From positions 1 to 42,735 of the IMG/VR virus record IMGVR_UViG_3300020020_001120: DNA of 42,735 bases. The stretch is one strand, 5' to 3'. Both the position numbers and the translations under genes were made by a program. Shown here piece by piece: positions 1-6,127 of this stretch (its first letter is position 1; every line of letters begins with the position of its first letter). The DNA is from a virus. The notes beneath the pieces were generated by a model. It was not told where the DNA came from, ran no database searches, and was given only the letters and a program-made list of their open reading frames with translations.

Positions 1-75
1 ATCTATCGCGAGACCTGGGAACGCGTCTCGGTTGTCGGACTCTGGCACCATGCGCAGCGCAAGCGCTCGAAGTGA
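1..75 (+). CDS. C-terminal end of an unknown protein (partial)
   Basis: The frame is open from the first base and ends at a TGA at 73-75, giving 24 residues ending in a basic tail (HAQRKRSK). Nothing in it identifies a family. The gene would begin outside the window. If the molecule were circular and closed at the window ends, this frame would run antisense into the RHH gene at 42316-42735, which is unlikely, so the window is more probably a cut from a longer sequence. It could also be a chance open frame. Confidence 0.3.
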   Translation: MYRETWERVSVVGLWHHAQRKRSK

Positions 76-100
76 GCCCGGCTAAAGGTGATTAGCGAGT

Positions 101-343
101 GTGATCCGTCGCGGTATAAGCCGACACATGCCAGACAGCCCACCCAACAACGACCTACGCGCGCAACGACTCGCGCTCATTGCCGACCTCGAAGCGATGC
201 AGATTCAGATGCGCTCACTGCGCGCCCGCGTACAACTCGGCGACCCAGAAGCCGAGCGCGAAGGGCGCGAGCTCGTAAAGGTATTGCAGCCGCACGCCGC
301 CGCCATCATGGCCGCCATCGCCAAAAGGCCGCGCACGAAGTGA
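101..343 (+). CDS. Small hypothetical protein, 80 aa
   Basis: I do not recognise this protein. It is mostly helical by composition, with a charged, Leu/Arg/Glu-rich middle and an Ala-rich end, and has no Cys or membrane segment. The GTG at 101 is preferred because AAAGG at 84-88 is a reasonable ribosome site 12 bases upstream; an ATG at 128 is the alternative and would give 71 aa. It converges on the minus-strand pair at 384-853, and the 40 bases between hold an array of 8-bp repeats. Function unknown. Confidence 0.5.
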   Translation: MIRRGISRHMPDSPPNNDLRAQRLALIADLEAMQIQMRSLRARVQLGDPEAEREGRELVKVLQPHAAAIMAAIAKRPRTK

Positions 344-348
344 CCAGC

Positions 349-388
349 GCATCGGTGCACCGGTCGACTGATGCATCGGTGCTCTAGT
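349..388. repeat. Octad repeat array 1 (five 8-bp units)
   Basis: Contiguous 8-bp units read GCATCGGT, GCACCGGT, CGACTGAT, GCATCGGT, GCTCTAGT. It lies between two convergent genes (stops at 343 and 384), so it is not a promoter site for either. Related arrays are at 4525-4604, 16708-16755, 16922-16969, 28865-28912 and 42183-42230. Contiguous short direct repeats with fixed phase are the kind of site bound by RHH partition/regulator proteins (omega, ParG); binding by the RHH protein of this window is inference. Confidence 0.7.
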
Positions 389-581
389 CGCTCGAGTGTC
401 TTGAGCACTCGTCGCCGTCTTCGCAAATCGAGCAAGTGCATGCGCCCATCTCGCATTCGCTTCCTGGGAAGCTCGGGTCGCCGAGCATGGTCGGAAACCA
501 GCGCCGGCCGCACACGTCGCACTGGTCGTGCGGCGCGCACCAGGGGCCCGGGGGAGGGCTCGGCTCGGCCTCACCACTCAA
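384..581 (-). CDS. Small Cys-rich hypothetical protein, 65 aa
   Basis: The protein has seven Cys, including CDVC and CTCSIC clusters plus several His, suggesting a small metal-binding fold. Its ATG overlaps the stop of the upstream gene by four bases (ATGA at 578-581), so the two are translationally coupled in a minus-strand operon. The final codons overlap the octad array at 349-388. No family is recognised; a zinc-ribbon-like role in nucleic-acid or protein binding is only a guess. Confidence 0.5.
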   Translation of the reverse strand: MSGEAEPSPPPGPWCAPHDQCDVCGRRWFPTMLGDPSFPGSECEMGACTCSICEDGDECSRHSSD

Positions 582-853
582 GGCACCACCGACCAGAGCT
601 TCTCGTGCTCTTCGAGCCGCTCTCGGCGCTTCATTATCTCGAGCCGCATCAAGACTTCGGCGGCGATCAGCGCGTCATACATCGGGTCGCCGTCGAGAGC
701 GCCCGGCTTGCGCAGCATCATGAACCGCGAGGCCCCTTCGAGCGTCGCCAGGTGCCGCTCGAGCTCGACGATACCCGATCGCATAAGCTCGCGTAGCACG
801 GCACGTGACGTGGCCAGGGTGTCGCTCTCCGACGCTGTCTGCTCTGCCGCCAT
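578..853 (-). CDS. Hypothetical protein, 91 aa
   Basis: First gene of a two-gene minus-strand operon with 384-581. The product is predicted helical and charged (for example MRLEIMKRRERLEEHEKLW near the end) and has no recognised domain. A TATAGC hexamer lies six bases upstream of the ATG on the minus strand, which could place transcription start near the start codon, but no convincing -35 goes with it. The gene sits on the edge of the origin region and diverges from the origin rather than reading into it. Confidence 0.5.
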   Translation of the reverse strand: MAAEQTASESDTLATSRAVLRELMRSGIVELERHLATLEGASRFMMLRKPGALDGDPMYDALIAAEVLMRLEIMKRRERLEEHEKLWSVVP

Positions 854-1293
854 AGCCGAGCTATAGCCTCATGGCGCAGCCGACACCAGACACAACCGAG
901 CCCGCGAATCAGCGGTCGCTAGGGCCTCGCTAAGGCGAGAGAGACGCACGCGGCTCTGTAGGAGCGACCGCCCCTTCGAAGCTCCCTCACGCCAACGTCG
1001 TGCGAGCAAACGGCGTTTACGCACTACGGCTACACGCGCTCGCGAGCTAGAGCCCCGGCGCGCTAGCGCGCGAGCTAGAGCGCCGGGCTAGAGTCTCCGA
1101 GCGCTATTTGCTTGACACGGGTCTGCGCCGCACATGTACGCTCGCGCGTGCGCGGTCTCAGTTAACCGAGAGACTAGGCTTACGCTCTCCGTTGAGACGT
1201 CGTCAGAAGAGAATCTCGCAATCTGGGCAGAGGCACGGAATCCAGATCTTGCTTTGCTGAGCGCCGATACATGCGCGCGCGCGAGACGCGACC
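854..1293. other. Non-coding, repeat-rich flank of the plasmid origin
   Basis: I see no convincing gene here. The stretch has a 9-bp inverted repeat (912-920 with 963-971) enclosing a smaller hairpin, two copies of GAGCTAGAGC 28 bases apart (1044-1053 and 1072-1081) around a GCGCGCTAGCGCGC palindrome, and a TTGACA at 1112-1117. GTCTC/GAGAC arms around GTTAAC near 1154-1174 form another dyad. Short frames exist on both strands but have shadow-like composition. The region adjoins the iterons, so these are probably origin or copy-control elements. Confidence 0.5.
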
Positions 1294-1356
1294 AACCATG
1301 TCTGGAACGGTCCCAACCATGTTTGGAACGGTCCTTAACCATGTCTGGAACGGTCC
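1294..1356. repeat. Three 20-bp replication iterons
   Basis: Three direct copies of AACCATGTCTGGAACGGTCC occur at 1294-1313, 1315-1334 (one mismatch, TTT for TCT) and 1337-1356. The 21- and 22-bp periods put all copies on one face of the helix, as expected for initiator-binding iterons. They lie downstream of the TrfA-like gene, which is transcribed toward them, and 30 bases from a DnaA box. Together these mark the vegetative origin of the plasmid form. Confidence 0.85.
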
Positions 1357-1385
1357 CCGCAAATGGCGCTAGCGCGGGGATAACG

Positions 1386-1394
1386 TGTGGATAA
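1386..1394 (-). promoter_or_regulatory. Perfect DnaA box
   Basis: The 9-mer TGTGGATAA is the reverse complement of the consensus DnaA box TTATCCACA. It follows the iterons by 29 bases and is itself followed by an inverted repeat, CCTACC at 1395-1400 with GGTAGG at 1405-1410. A GCGCTAGCGC palindrome at 1366-1375 lies between iterons and box. Host DnaA participation is what is known for TrfA-type origins. Confidence 0.75.
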
Positions 1395-1467
1395 CCTACC
1401 AATGGGTAGGGAGTGCGAAATCGCGCAATTCGGCCGACGGCGATCCGTCAGCGACGGCGCTCGAGCG

Positions 1468-2241
1468 TCAACCGTTCGAGGAAACGACGTCAGCCTCGAA
1501 CCGCAGGCGCAGCAGGCCGTGCGCCTGCAGCTCGCTCACCGCCGCCTTTACGCGCCGCCGCACCTCGTTAGGTGGCTGCGTCGGTGCGATGCGTCGGCGA
1601 ATCGTGTCGAGCGTCACTGACGGCACCGCCGAGAGGCACAGCTGCAGCCACTGCGCGAGAGGCCGGTTGCCGACTGCGTGCCTCGTCGGCTCGTCAATCT
1701 CAACCATGCCGAGCGCCATCACGTCGAGCATGTCGCGGTTTAGCCACAGCGAGAGCTTGCCGCCCTCGAGCTCGGCGTCGAGCAGCAGACCGCCGAACGC
1801 TCGGCGCTGCTCGTCGCGACTCTCGAGTGCAGCCCTGCCGAGGCCTCGAACAAGCGACCACAGCGCGTTAAGGTTGTACGCGCCACCCTTGCGCGCGAGG
1901 GCGCGGTTTAGCTCCGAGAGCGGCAACGACACGCGCTCACCGGCGCTGCAGCCCTCGAGTCGAGAGACCGCAAGCATCCACACGTCAGCGTGCGCCTGCG
2001 TGAGCTCGGGCCCGTCGAGCCAATACACGCGACCCGCGCCGCGCAGCTCGAGGGCCCGCTCACGCTCGCGAGCCTTGCCGACATGCGAAGCTGTGAAAAC
2101 GTTGGCGCGAATCACTTCGAGCGGCATCTGCAGGGTACCCGATCGGCATCGTGGCACGCGTTCGAGCGGCGCGCGAGTGCGTGCAAGTGCGCTCCCGGCA
2201 AGTGCCTTGAGCTTATCGGCCGCATCTGCTTTACTCTCCAT
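1468..2241 (-). CDS. TrfA-like plasmid replication initiator
   Basis: The 257-aa product resembles the TrfA family, which binds iterons and recruits DnaA and the replicative helicase. The middle carries the family pattern of LPLSELNRALARKGG, then ALWSLVRGLGRAALE, then a Leu/Asp stretch and HAVGNRPLAQWLQL, followed by a second winged-helix-like half ending at the C-terminus. The ATG at 2241 is preferred over the GTG at 2244 because an AGGGA site (minus strand, 2252-2248) is then six bases away. The gene reads toward the iterons at 1294-1356. An inverted repeat (GCGGG/CCCGC, about 2255-2271) just upstream may be an autoregulatory site. Identification rests on motif memory plus the adjacent origin. 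Confidence 0.8.
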   Translation of the reverse strand: MESKADAADKLKALAGSALARTRAPLERVPRCRSGTLQMPLEVIRANVFTASHVGKARERERALELRGAGRVYWLDGPELTQAHADVWMLAVSRLEGCSAGERVSLPLSELNRALARKGGAYNLNALWSLVRGLGRAALESRDEQRRAFGGLLLDAELEGGKLSLWLNRDMLDVMALGMVEIDEPTRHAVGNRPLAQWLQLCLSAVPSVTLDTIRRRIAPTQPPNEVRRRVKAAVSELQAHGLLRLRFEADVVSSNG

Positions 2242-2279
2242 CACGAATCCCTGAGCGGGCCACTAACCCGCCGATTCAA

Positions 2280-2309
2280 GACACCGCGCTGTTTCAGCAG
2301 TGCGGTGTC
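2280..2309. terminator. Hairpin between the ASCH-like gene and rep
   Basis: GACACCGC (2280-2287) pairs perfectly with GCGGTGTC (2302-2309), and an inner CTG/CAG pair closes around TTT. On the minus strand it lies after the ASCH-like gene and before rep, so it may end transcription of the former or attenuate the latter. No long T run follows. Confidence 0.4.
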
Positions 2310-2314
2310 AGGCT

Positions 2315-2330
2315 ATGGCCTCGGGGCCAT
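2315..2330. promoter_or_regulatory. 16-bp palindromic operator candidate (copy 1)
   Basis: ATGGCC-TCGG-GGCCAT lies in the leader of rep. The same 16-mer with one central change (TCTG) is at 4617-4632 in front of the Cro-like gene. A shared dyad in the rep leader and the lysogeny switch suggests one regulator controls both; which one is unknown. Confidence 0.5.
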
Positions 2331-2397
2331 GTACGGCAGAGTAGAGCCCGGCAGACACCGCCAAGGCAAAGAAAATCGGCAATGTGCGGACGATTGC

Positions 2398-3147
2398 CTA
2401 CCGCTTGCGGGCCGCTTTGCGGGATTTCACGCCCACCGCGCGCGTCTGCAGCGACCGGCCGACGGATCGTCTGCGTGCCGCCGGCGGCTGCTCGAGCGCG
2501 AGCCGGTCGGCTTCGGCGCACCGGCGCATCGACTCGGCGTCGTGCCGCGTAAAGGACAGCGCCCACACCCACGGGTCGAGCTCTACGCTTAGGTCCGGCC
2601 GCGGATACGCGAGCGACCAACGCCGCTCGAAGAGTTGGCGACGGATCGGACACTCATCCTGACAGTAACTGTAACTAGTATCGTGCTCCGGACAAGCGAC
2701 GCCCTCACCTGCTAGGTCGAAGTGACGCGCGTCACTCAGTCGCTGCACACGCACGTCGTACAACCGTAACCACATGCGTGCAGCTGACAGCGGCATCAAG
2801 AGCGGCGATATCCACGCGTGCGCTCGCCAGCTCTCCGCGCTGTCACTGTCAGCCTCATACACGACCGTGCGCTCGCGACCGCGGCGGGCCACGGCCCAAC
2901 GCTCGCGCACCCATAGCCAATCGTGCTGGGCGCCATATGGACAGGTCACTGTTGCGGGTTTGCCGGCAGCGGTCGAGCACACCACGCGCACGCGGTCGCG
3001 GTCGGCTTCGTCACGCACCCATCCATCGATCGTCAAACCCGGCGGCAGTTGCACCGGTCGACGCAACTGCCATTGCCGACCCGCGCGCAGTCGCCTGACT
3101 TGGCCGCGCGAGCACACAATCGAGCGCTGTTGCACGCGCGTTGTCAT
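2398..3147 (-). CDS. ASCH-domain-like phage protein, 249 aa
   Basis: The order of motifs matches a common phage protein group with an ASCH-like fold: an N-terminal RRPV-type basic strand, then CPYG...DWLWVRERWAVA, SPLLMPLSAARMWLRLYDVRVQRL, and a C-terminal WSLAYPRPDLSVELDPWVWALSF strand. ASCH domains are thought to bind RNA or nucleotides, and the phage members have no settled role. Four Cys in the middle (CPEHDTSYSYC, C) may bind a metal. The C-terminus is basic. The gene diverges from 3377-3787, and the 229-bp space between holds no other gene. Position between rep and the switch suggests expression in the prophage or early phase. Confidence 0.6.
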   Translation of the reverse strand: MTTRVQQRSIVCSRGQVRRLRAGRQWQLRRPVQLPPGLTIDGWVRDEADRDRVRVVCSTAAGKPATVTCPYGAQHDWLWVRERWAVARRGRERTVVYEADSDSAESWRAHAWISPLLMPLSAARMWLRLYDVRVQRLSDARHFDLAGEGVACPEHDTSYSYCQDECPIRRQLFERRWSLAYPRPDLSVELDPWVWALSFTRHDAESMRRCAEADRLALEQPPAARRRSVGRSLQTRAVGVKSRKAARKR

Positions 3148-3376
3148 CCGCTCTAACGGATACTACAGCGCGCGCATAGTGTGCGTGAGTGTAAGCCTCA
3201 CGATTTTGTCGAGCGGGGCAACACACGACTGTTTCGGTCAGCCGACAAGTGTGTCACGACGGGACGGCCACGTCGCCGCTACCCGTGACTCACCCATCAG
3301 CCGTGCGCTCGATTGGCGCGCGCGCGAAGCTGATGGACGACACCGGTCAGCTGGCTAGGGGGGATTAGTAGCAGCT

Positions 3377-3787
3377 ATGCCGGGTAGTCGACTTGATGCG
3401 CTTCGCGCAGACGCCGCCATCGCTCAAGAGCTCGCCGACCTCGACGACGCTCGCGCGACCGTAGCCGCGATCCACGTGGCGCGGGTACCGCCCCATCATC
3501 ACCTGTCGCGCATCTGGCCGATCACCCCGCCGCGCTCACGTCTCGGGGTCTGGTGTCAGTGGCTCGGATTTTCCAAAGCTGATATCGCCGCCGCTCAATT
3601 CCGCGCGCCCATCCGCGTCGCGGCCGACGTCGCGCACGCCATTCGAAAGCTCGCGCCGAACATGCCGAGCGCGCTCGGCGTGGCGCTCGCCGTGCTCGAG
3701 TCGTGCGGCATCGTGCTCGACGGCGACTCGCTCGCCATCCTCTGCACGTTCGCGGCGCAGTGCCGCTTCCCTAGGCCCGTTTCTTAG
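3377..3787 (+). CDS. Hypothetical protein, 136 aa
   Basis: No family is recognised. The second half (from about residue 60) reads as regular helices with a possible DNA-binding-like pattern (FSKADIAAAQFRAPIRVAADVAHAIRKL), reminiscent of a small HTH, followed by a hydrophobic C-terminal helix pair. An AGGGGGG ribosome site about 13 bases upstream supports the ATG. The last 17 bases overlap the end of the repressor gene on the other strand (convergent). Confidence 0.55.
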   Translation: MPGSRLDALRADAAIAQELADLDDARATVAAIHVARVPPHHHLSRIWPITPPRSRLGVWCQWLGFSKADIAAAQFRAPIRVAADVAHAIRKLAPNMPSALGVALAVLESCGIVLDGDSLAILCTFAAQCRFPRPVS

Positions 3788-4385
3788 ACCGCCGAAACTG
3801 CGACTGCACGACCGCCGCCGTGATTGTCTCCGGCGAATACGGCGCCTTGCCGTCGGCGCGCGCGAGGTCGCGAATCTCTTGCAGGCTTGCCCGACCTTCG
3901 GCGCCGCCGCGTGCCTTGCCCTTGCCCTTGCCCTTGCCCTTGCTCGTGCGCTCGCTCCAGTACGTCTCTAACCACGGCATCGTTGCGGGACGCTGCGCAC
4001 ATGCTCGCATCACGGCCGCGACCTGCCCCGGCGTCGCCTTGCGCTCGGCGAGCCATGCGGTGACGTCGGCCGTGGTGAGGACGGTCGGCAGCTCGAGCTG
4101 TGCTCGGTATTGATCGCGACCGTCGGGCCCGAAGCACAGCTCTTCGAGCGGCGCTTCGAACATCAACGCGATCCTCATGAGTGTTGGGATCGTTGGCATC
4201 GCTTGGCCGAGCGTCCAGTTATCGACCGCGCCATATGACACGCCGAGCACCGCTGCGAATGCGCCCTTCGTGTAGCCCTCTCTTTGGAATAGAGCCCATA
4301 TCCGCCGGCCGAGCGTCGATTCGCTCAACGGGTCGCTATCCAGCGCCGGCGCTGGCTCCCGCGCAATCTTTCCTCGCCAACCCAT
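3771..4385 (-). CDS. CI-like XRE-family transcriptional repressor
   Basis: The 204-aa product has an XRE helix-turn-helix at about residues 25-83 (TLGRRIWALF...KGAFAAVLGVSYGAVDNWTLGQAMPTIPTLMRIALMFEAPLEEL). The C-terminal part has no visible LexA-like Ser/Lys protease motif, so induction would not follow the usual RecA route. A Lys/Gly track, (KG)4-K, is encoded by five perfect CCTTGC hexamers at 3914-3943; its length can change without a frameshift. The gene diverges from a Cro-like gene across 261 bases, the classical lysogeny-switch layout. Probable prophage repressor. Confidence 0.7.
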   Translation of the reverse strand: MGWRGKIAREPAPALDSDPLSESTLGRRIWALFQREGYTKGAFAAVLGVSYGAVDNWTLGQAMPTIPTLMRIALMFEAPLEELCFGPDGRDQYRAQLELPTVLTTADVTAWLAERKATPGQVAAVMRACAQRPATMPWLETYWSERTSKGKGKGKGKARGGAEGRASLQEIRDLARADGKAPYSPETITAAVVQSQFRRSKKRA

Positions 4386-4524
4386 CGGGCCGGAACTAGC
4401 GGCTTTAGGTCATCCGCGCAAGCAATTGCGGCAAACACAATCGGCGGGTGGAAAAGCTCCTACACTATGCTCCGTAAGCTCTAGCCCAAAAGCCCTATGG
4501 TCTGCCGGCTTTAGGCCGGCCGAA

Positions 4525-4604
4525 GCACAAGCGCACCGACCTACCAGTGCTCAAGTGCACACGTGTGCGAGTGTGCGCGAGCACGCGTGCTCATGAGCAT
4601 TGCG
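4525..4604. repeat. Octad repeat array 2 (ten degenerate 8-bp units)
   Basis: Read in 8-bp steps from 4525 the units include GCACCGAC, CTACCAGT, GCTCAAGT, GCACACGT, GCACGCGT, GCTCATGA and GCATTGCG. The phase is kept although individual units drift from the GCACCGGT consensus. It lies in the regulatory space between the CI-like and Cro-like genes. Confidence 0.5.
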
Positions 4605-4616
4605 ATCGGGCTATAC

Positions 4617-4632
4617 ATGGCCTCTGGGCCAT
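4617..4632. promoter_or_regulatory. 16-bp palindromic operator candidate (copy 2)
   Basis: ATGGCC-TCTG-GGCCAT, the partner of 2315-2330. It overlaps the end of a TATACA hexamer (4612-4617) and ends 14 bases before the Cro-like start codon, so a protein bound here would block initiation of the lytic operon. Confidence 0.5.
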
Positions 4633-4646
4633 AGTAATCCGGACGG

Positions 4647-4949
4647 ATGCAACTCGCTCAGTGGGTCGAGACACAGGACGCCGGCGTGCTGACACGCCTA
4701 CAGCTGCAGACGGGCTTGAGCTACACCGCGATTCTGCGCGCGGTGCATCGCCGCACGAAGCCCCTGTACCAGACGGCTCACAAGATTGCCGCCGCCACCA
4801 ACTATCAGGTGAGCGTCGAAGAAATCTGTGCACCGCCGCTGCCGCCAGCGCCGAAGCGCAAGCGCGCAAAGAAGCCGGCGAAGCCCGTCGTCGCTAAGAA
4901 GCCCGCGAAGCGCAAGCGCGCCGCGCAGCCGTCGGCGGCGACCGCCTAG
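4647..4949 (+). CDS. Small Cro-like HTH regulator with basic tail
   Basis: The 100-aa product has an XRE/Cro-type helix-turn-helix over about residues 14-58 (LTRLQLQTGLSYTAILRAVHRRTKPLYQTAHKIAAAT). A Lys/Arg/Pro/Ala-rich tail from about residue 65 resembles histone H1-like tails and should bind DNA nonspecifically. It is the first gene of the rightward early operon and diverges from the CI-like repressor, so a role as antirepressor or early regulator is inferred. A GGACGG stretch just before the ATG is a weak ribosome site. Confidence 0.65.
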   Translation: MQLAQWVETQDAGVLTRLQLQTGLSYTAILRAVHRRTKPLYQTAHKIAAATNYQVSVEEICAPPLPPAPKRKRAKKPAKPVVAKKPAKRKRAAQPSAATA

Positions 4950-4981
4950 CCATCGACCCGCTTGCCGACCGTCGACGCCGA

Positions 4982-5019
4982 GCCCGCCGCTCTCTATTGG
5001 GGGTTGGGATGCGGCGGGC
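4982..5019. promoter_or_regulatory. Long-stem hairpin before the replication operon
   Basis: GCCCGCCGC (4982-4990) and GCGGCGGGC (5011-5019) are perfect 9-bp arms around a 20-base loop containing a G-rich run. It separates the Cro-like gene from the O-like gene and may attenuate or terminate transcription. It also overlaps an ATG at 5009, one reason to prefer the later start at 5051. Confidence 0.4.
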
Positions 5020-5050
5020 CCGGCGTTTCCGTGATGAGCGAGTTAAGCCT

Positions 5051-6127
5051 ATGCCAAAAGCTCCGAGCCGACCACGAATAGCGCATGCGCCGGAGCGACA
5101 GCTCACGGTGAAGGTGCCGTCGCGCTACTGGGCGGCCGATTCGCCGCTCGATGGTATCAGCCTCGCCGTCTGGGTCGGGCTCTTGCACCTCGCTCGGCGC
5201 ACCGAAGAGCGGGCTCGCGCGCGTGACAGTCACGGGGACAGTCACGCGTCGCTCGAGCGTGACAGTCACGCTCTGATTGAGCGCGGCGACGTGTACCCGG
5301 CGCAGTCAATCCGTGATGCCAACATGCAGCCGCTCACGCTCGCCGCGATTGCGCGTTTCGTGAAACTCCCACGCCATCAAGTGCAGCACGCAATGCACCA
5401 GCTCGAAGCCGCGGATGAGATTGCCAAAAGCCTAGACGGTGCCTACGTTTTGACCGAGTACAAGGTCACGCAGGAGTGCGCTGGGACCGAGCGCAAGCGC
5501 CGCCAGCGAGCCCGAAAAAAGCGGGACAGTCACGGGGACAGTCACGCCGCATCCGAGCGGGACAGTCACGGGGACAGTCACGCTTCGCCGCGTGACAGTC
5601 ACGCCCTCGCGCGCGCGTTCTCAGAGATTGAAGAGTTAGAAGAATTTAAGATCTCACAAGCCGCCGCTCTCACACTCTTTAATCCTGCCGCACGCGCGCG
5701 GGCGCACGACAGCGGCGTGTTCACGGTGCCGAGTGAGATTGCCGGCCACCGCTGGTATCACGCCCTCATTTGGTCGGCATGCACGCTCACGGCGCCGGAG
5801 CCGACGCCGAGCAGCAAGCACTTTGCCGCCTACCAGTTCATCGGTCGGCAGTCTCCGGCCGACCGTGCGCGCGTCGAAGCGTGTGCTCGCACCGTGCTCA
5901 CGGGGCGCTCAGAGTCCGCGCATTGGTTCACACCCACGCACGTCATGGACCACTGGCCGCACTATCTCAGCGGCAACCCGCCCAAGCTTCGAGGCTCGGC
6001 GCCGGCTCGCCCGGTCGAGACGCCGGCCGACCTCGACCAGGCGCGCGCCGAGCTGGAGCGCGCAGCCGCCGCGAAGCCGCCCAGCTGGCTCGACACCCGG
6101 CCCGACGGCTCGCGGGTGGCTACATGA
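5051..6127 (+). CDS. Lambda-O-like replication initiator with internal iterons
   Basis: The 358-aa product sits directly before a DnaC-like loader, the O-P arrangement of lambdoid replication. The N-terminal half reads as a winged-helix region (QLTVKVPSRYWAA..., LTLAAIARFVKLPRHQVQHAMHQLEAADEI). Two DSHGDSHA-type segments, near residues 58-75 and 158-185, are the translation of eight copies of GACAGTCACG in the DNA. By analogy with lambda O, which holds its own origin iterons, this is probably the lytic origin. Starts at TTG 4997 and ATG 5009 are possible, but both overlap a hairpin, so ATG 5051 is chosen. The stop overlaps the next ATG (ATGA). Confidence 0.7.
   Translation: MPKAPSRPRIAHAPERQLTVKVPSRYWAADSPLDGISLAVWVGLLHLARRTEERARARDSHGDSHASLERDSHALIERGDVYPAQSIRDANMQPLTLAAIARFVKLPRHQVQHAMHQLEAADEIAKSLDGAYVLTEYKVTQECAGTERKRRQRARKKRDSHGDSHAASERDSHGDSHASPRDSHALARAFSEIEELEEFKISQAAALTLFNPAARARAHDSGVFTVPSEIAGHRWYHALIWSACTLTAPEPTPSSKHFAAYQFIGRQSPADRARVEACARTVLTGRSESAHWFTPTHVMDHWPHYLSGNPPKLRGSAPARPVETPADLDQARAELERAAAAKPPSWLDTRPDGSRVAT
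5225..5603. repeat. Eight internal iterons (GACAGTCACG), lytic origin candidate
   Basis: Exact copies of GACAGTCACG start at 5225, 5237, 5261, 5525, 5537, 5561, 5573 and 5594. Spacings are 12, 24, then 12, 24, 12 and 21, so most copies are in phase with multiples of 12. Several are extended to the near-palindrome GTGAC-A-GTCAC. They lie inside the O-like gene in two clusters about 250 bp apart. A ninth copy is at 16994-17003. Confidence 0.8.

Larger units (their letters stand above)
4386..4646. promoter_or_regulatory. Intergenic switch region between CI-like and Cro-like genes
   Basis: This 261-bp divergent region holds CGGCTTTAGG twice (4400-4409 and 4506-4515, the second inside a GCCGGC/GCCGGC hairpin), a GCAATTGC palindrome near 4430, a degenerate octad array (4525-4604), a TATACA hexamer at 4612-4617 and the 16-bp palindrome at 4617-4632. 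These are plausible operators and promoters of the switch. No assignment of each element to a protein can be made from sequence alone. Confidence 0.55.

Noticed and set aside
912-971. Possible tRNA or tRNA-like gene
   Set aside because: The arms are 9 bp, the length is 60 bases, and there is no T-arm or anticodon-arm pattern.
1112-1150. TTGACA at 1112 with TACGCT, then five bases and GTG at 1148, like the late promoter class
   Set aside because: The spacer is 19 bp, TGCC is missing before TAC, and the GTG opens a frame of only five codons. It may still be an ordinary promoter, but not a sixth member of the class.
1088-1402. Open frames on both strands over the origin (1088-1402 minus and 1134-1394 plus)
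   Set aside because: They run through the iterons and DnaA box, repeat the iteron as low-complexity peptide, have no ribosome site, and look like chance frames in GC-rich DNA.
3148-3376. A further small gene between the ASCH-like gene and 3377
   Set aside because: The 229 bases contain only short frames without ribosome sites. The stretch holds a GTGAG/CTCAC dyad and is best seen as a divergent promoter region, but no clear promoter could be picked.
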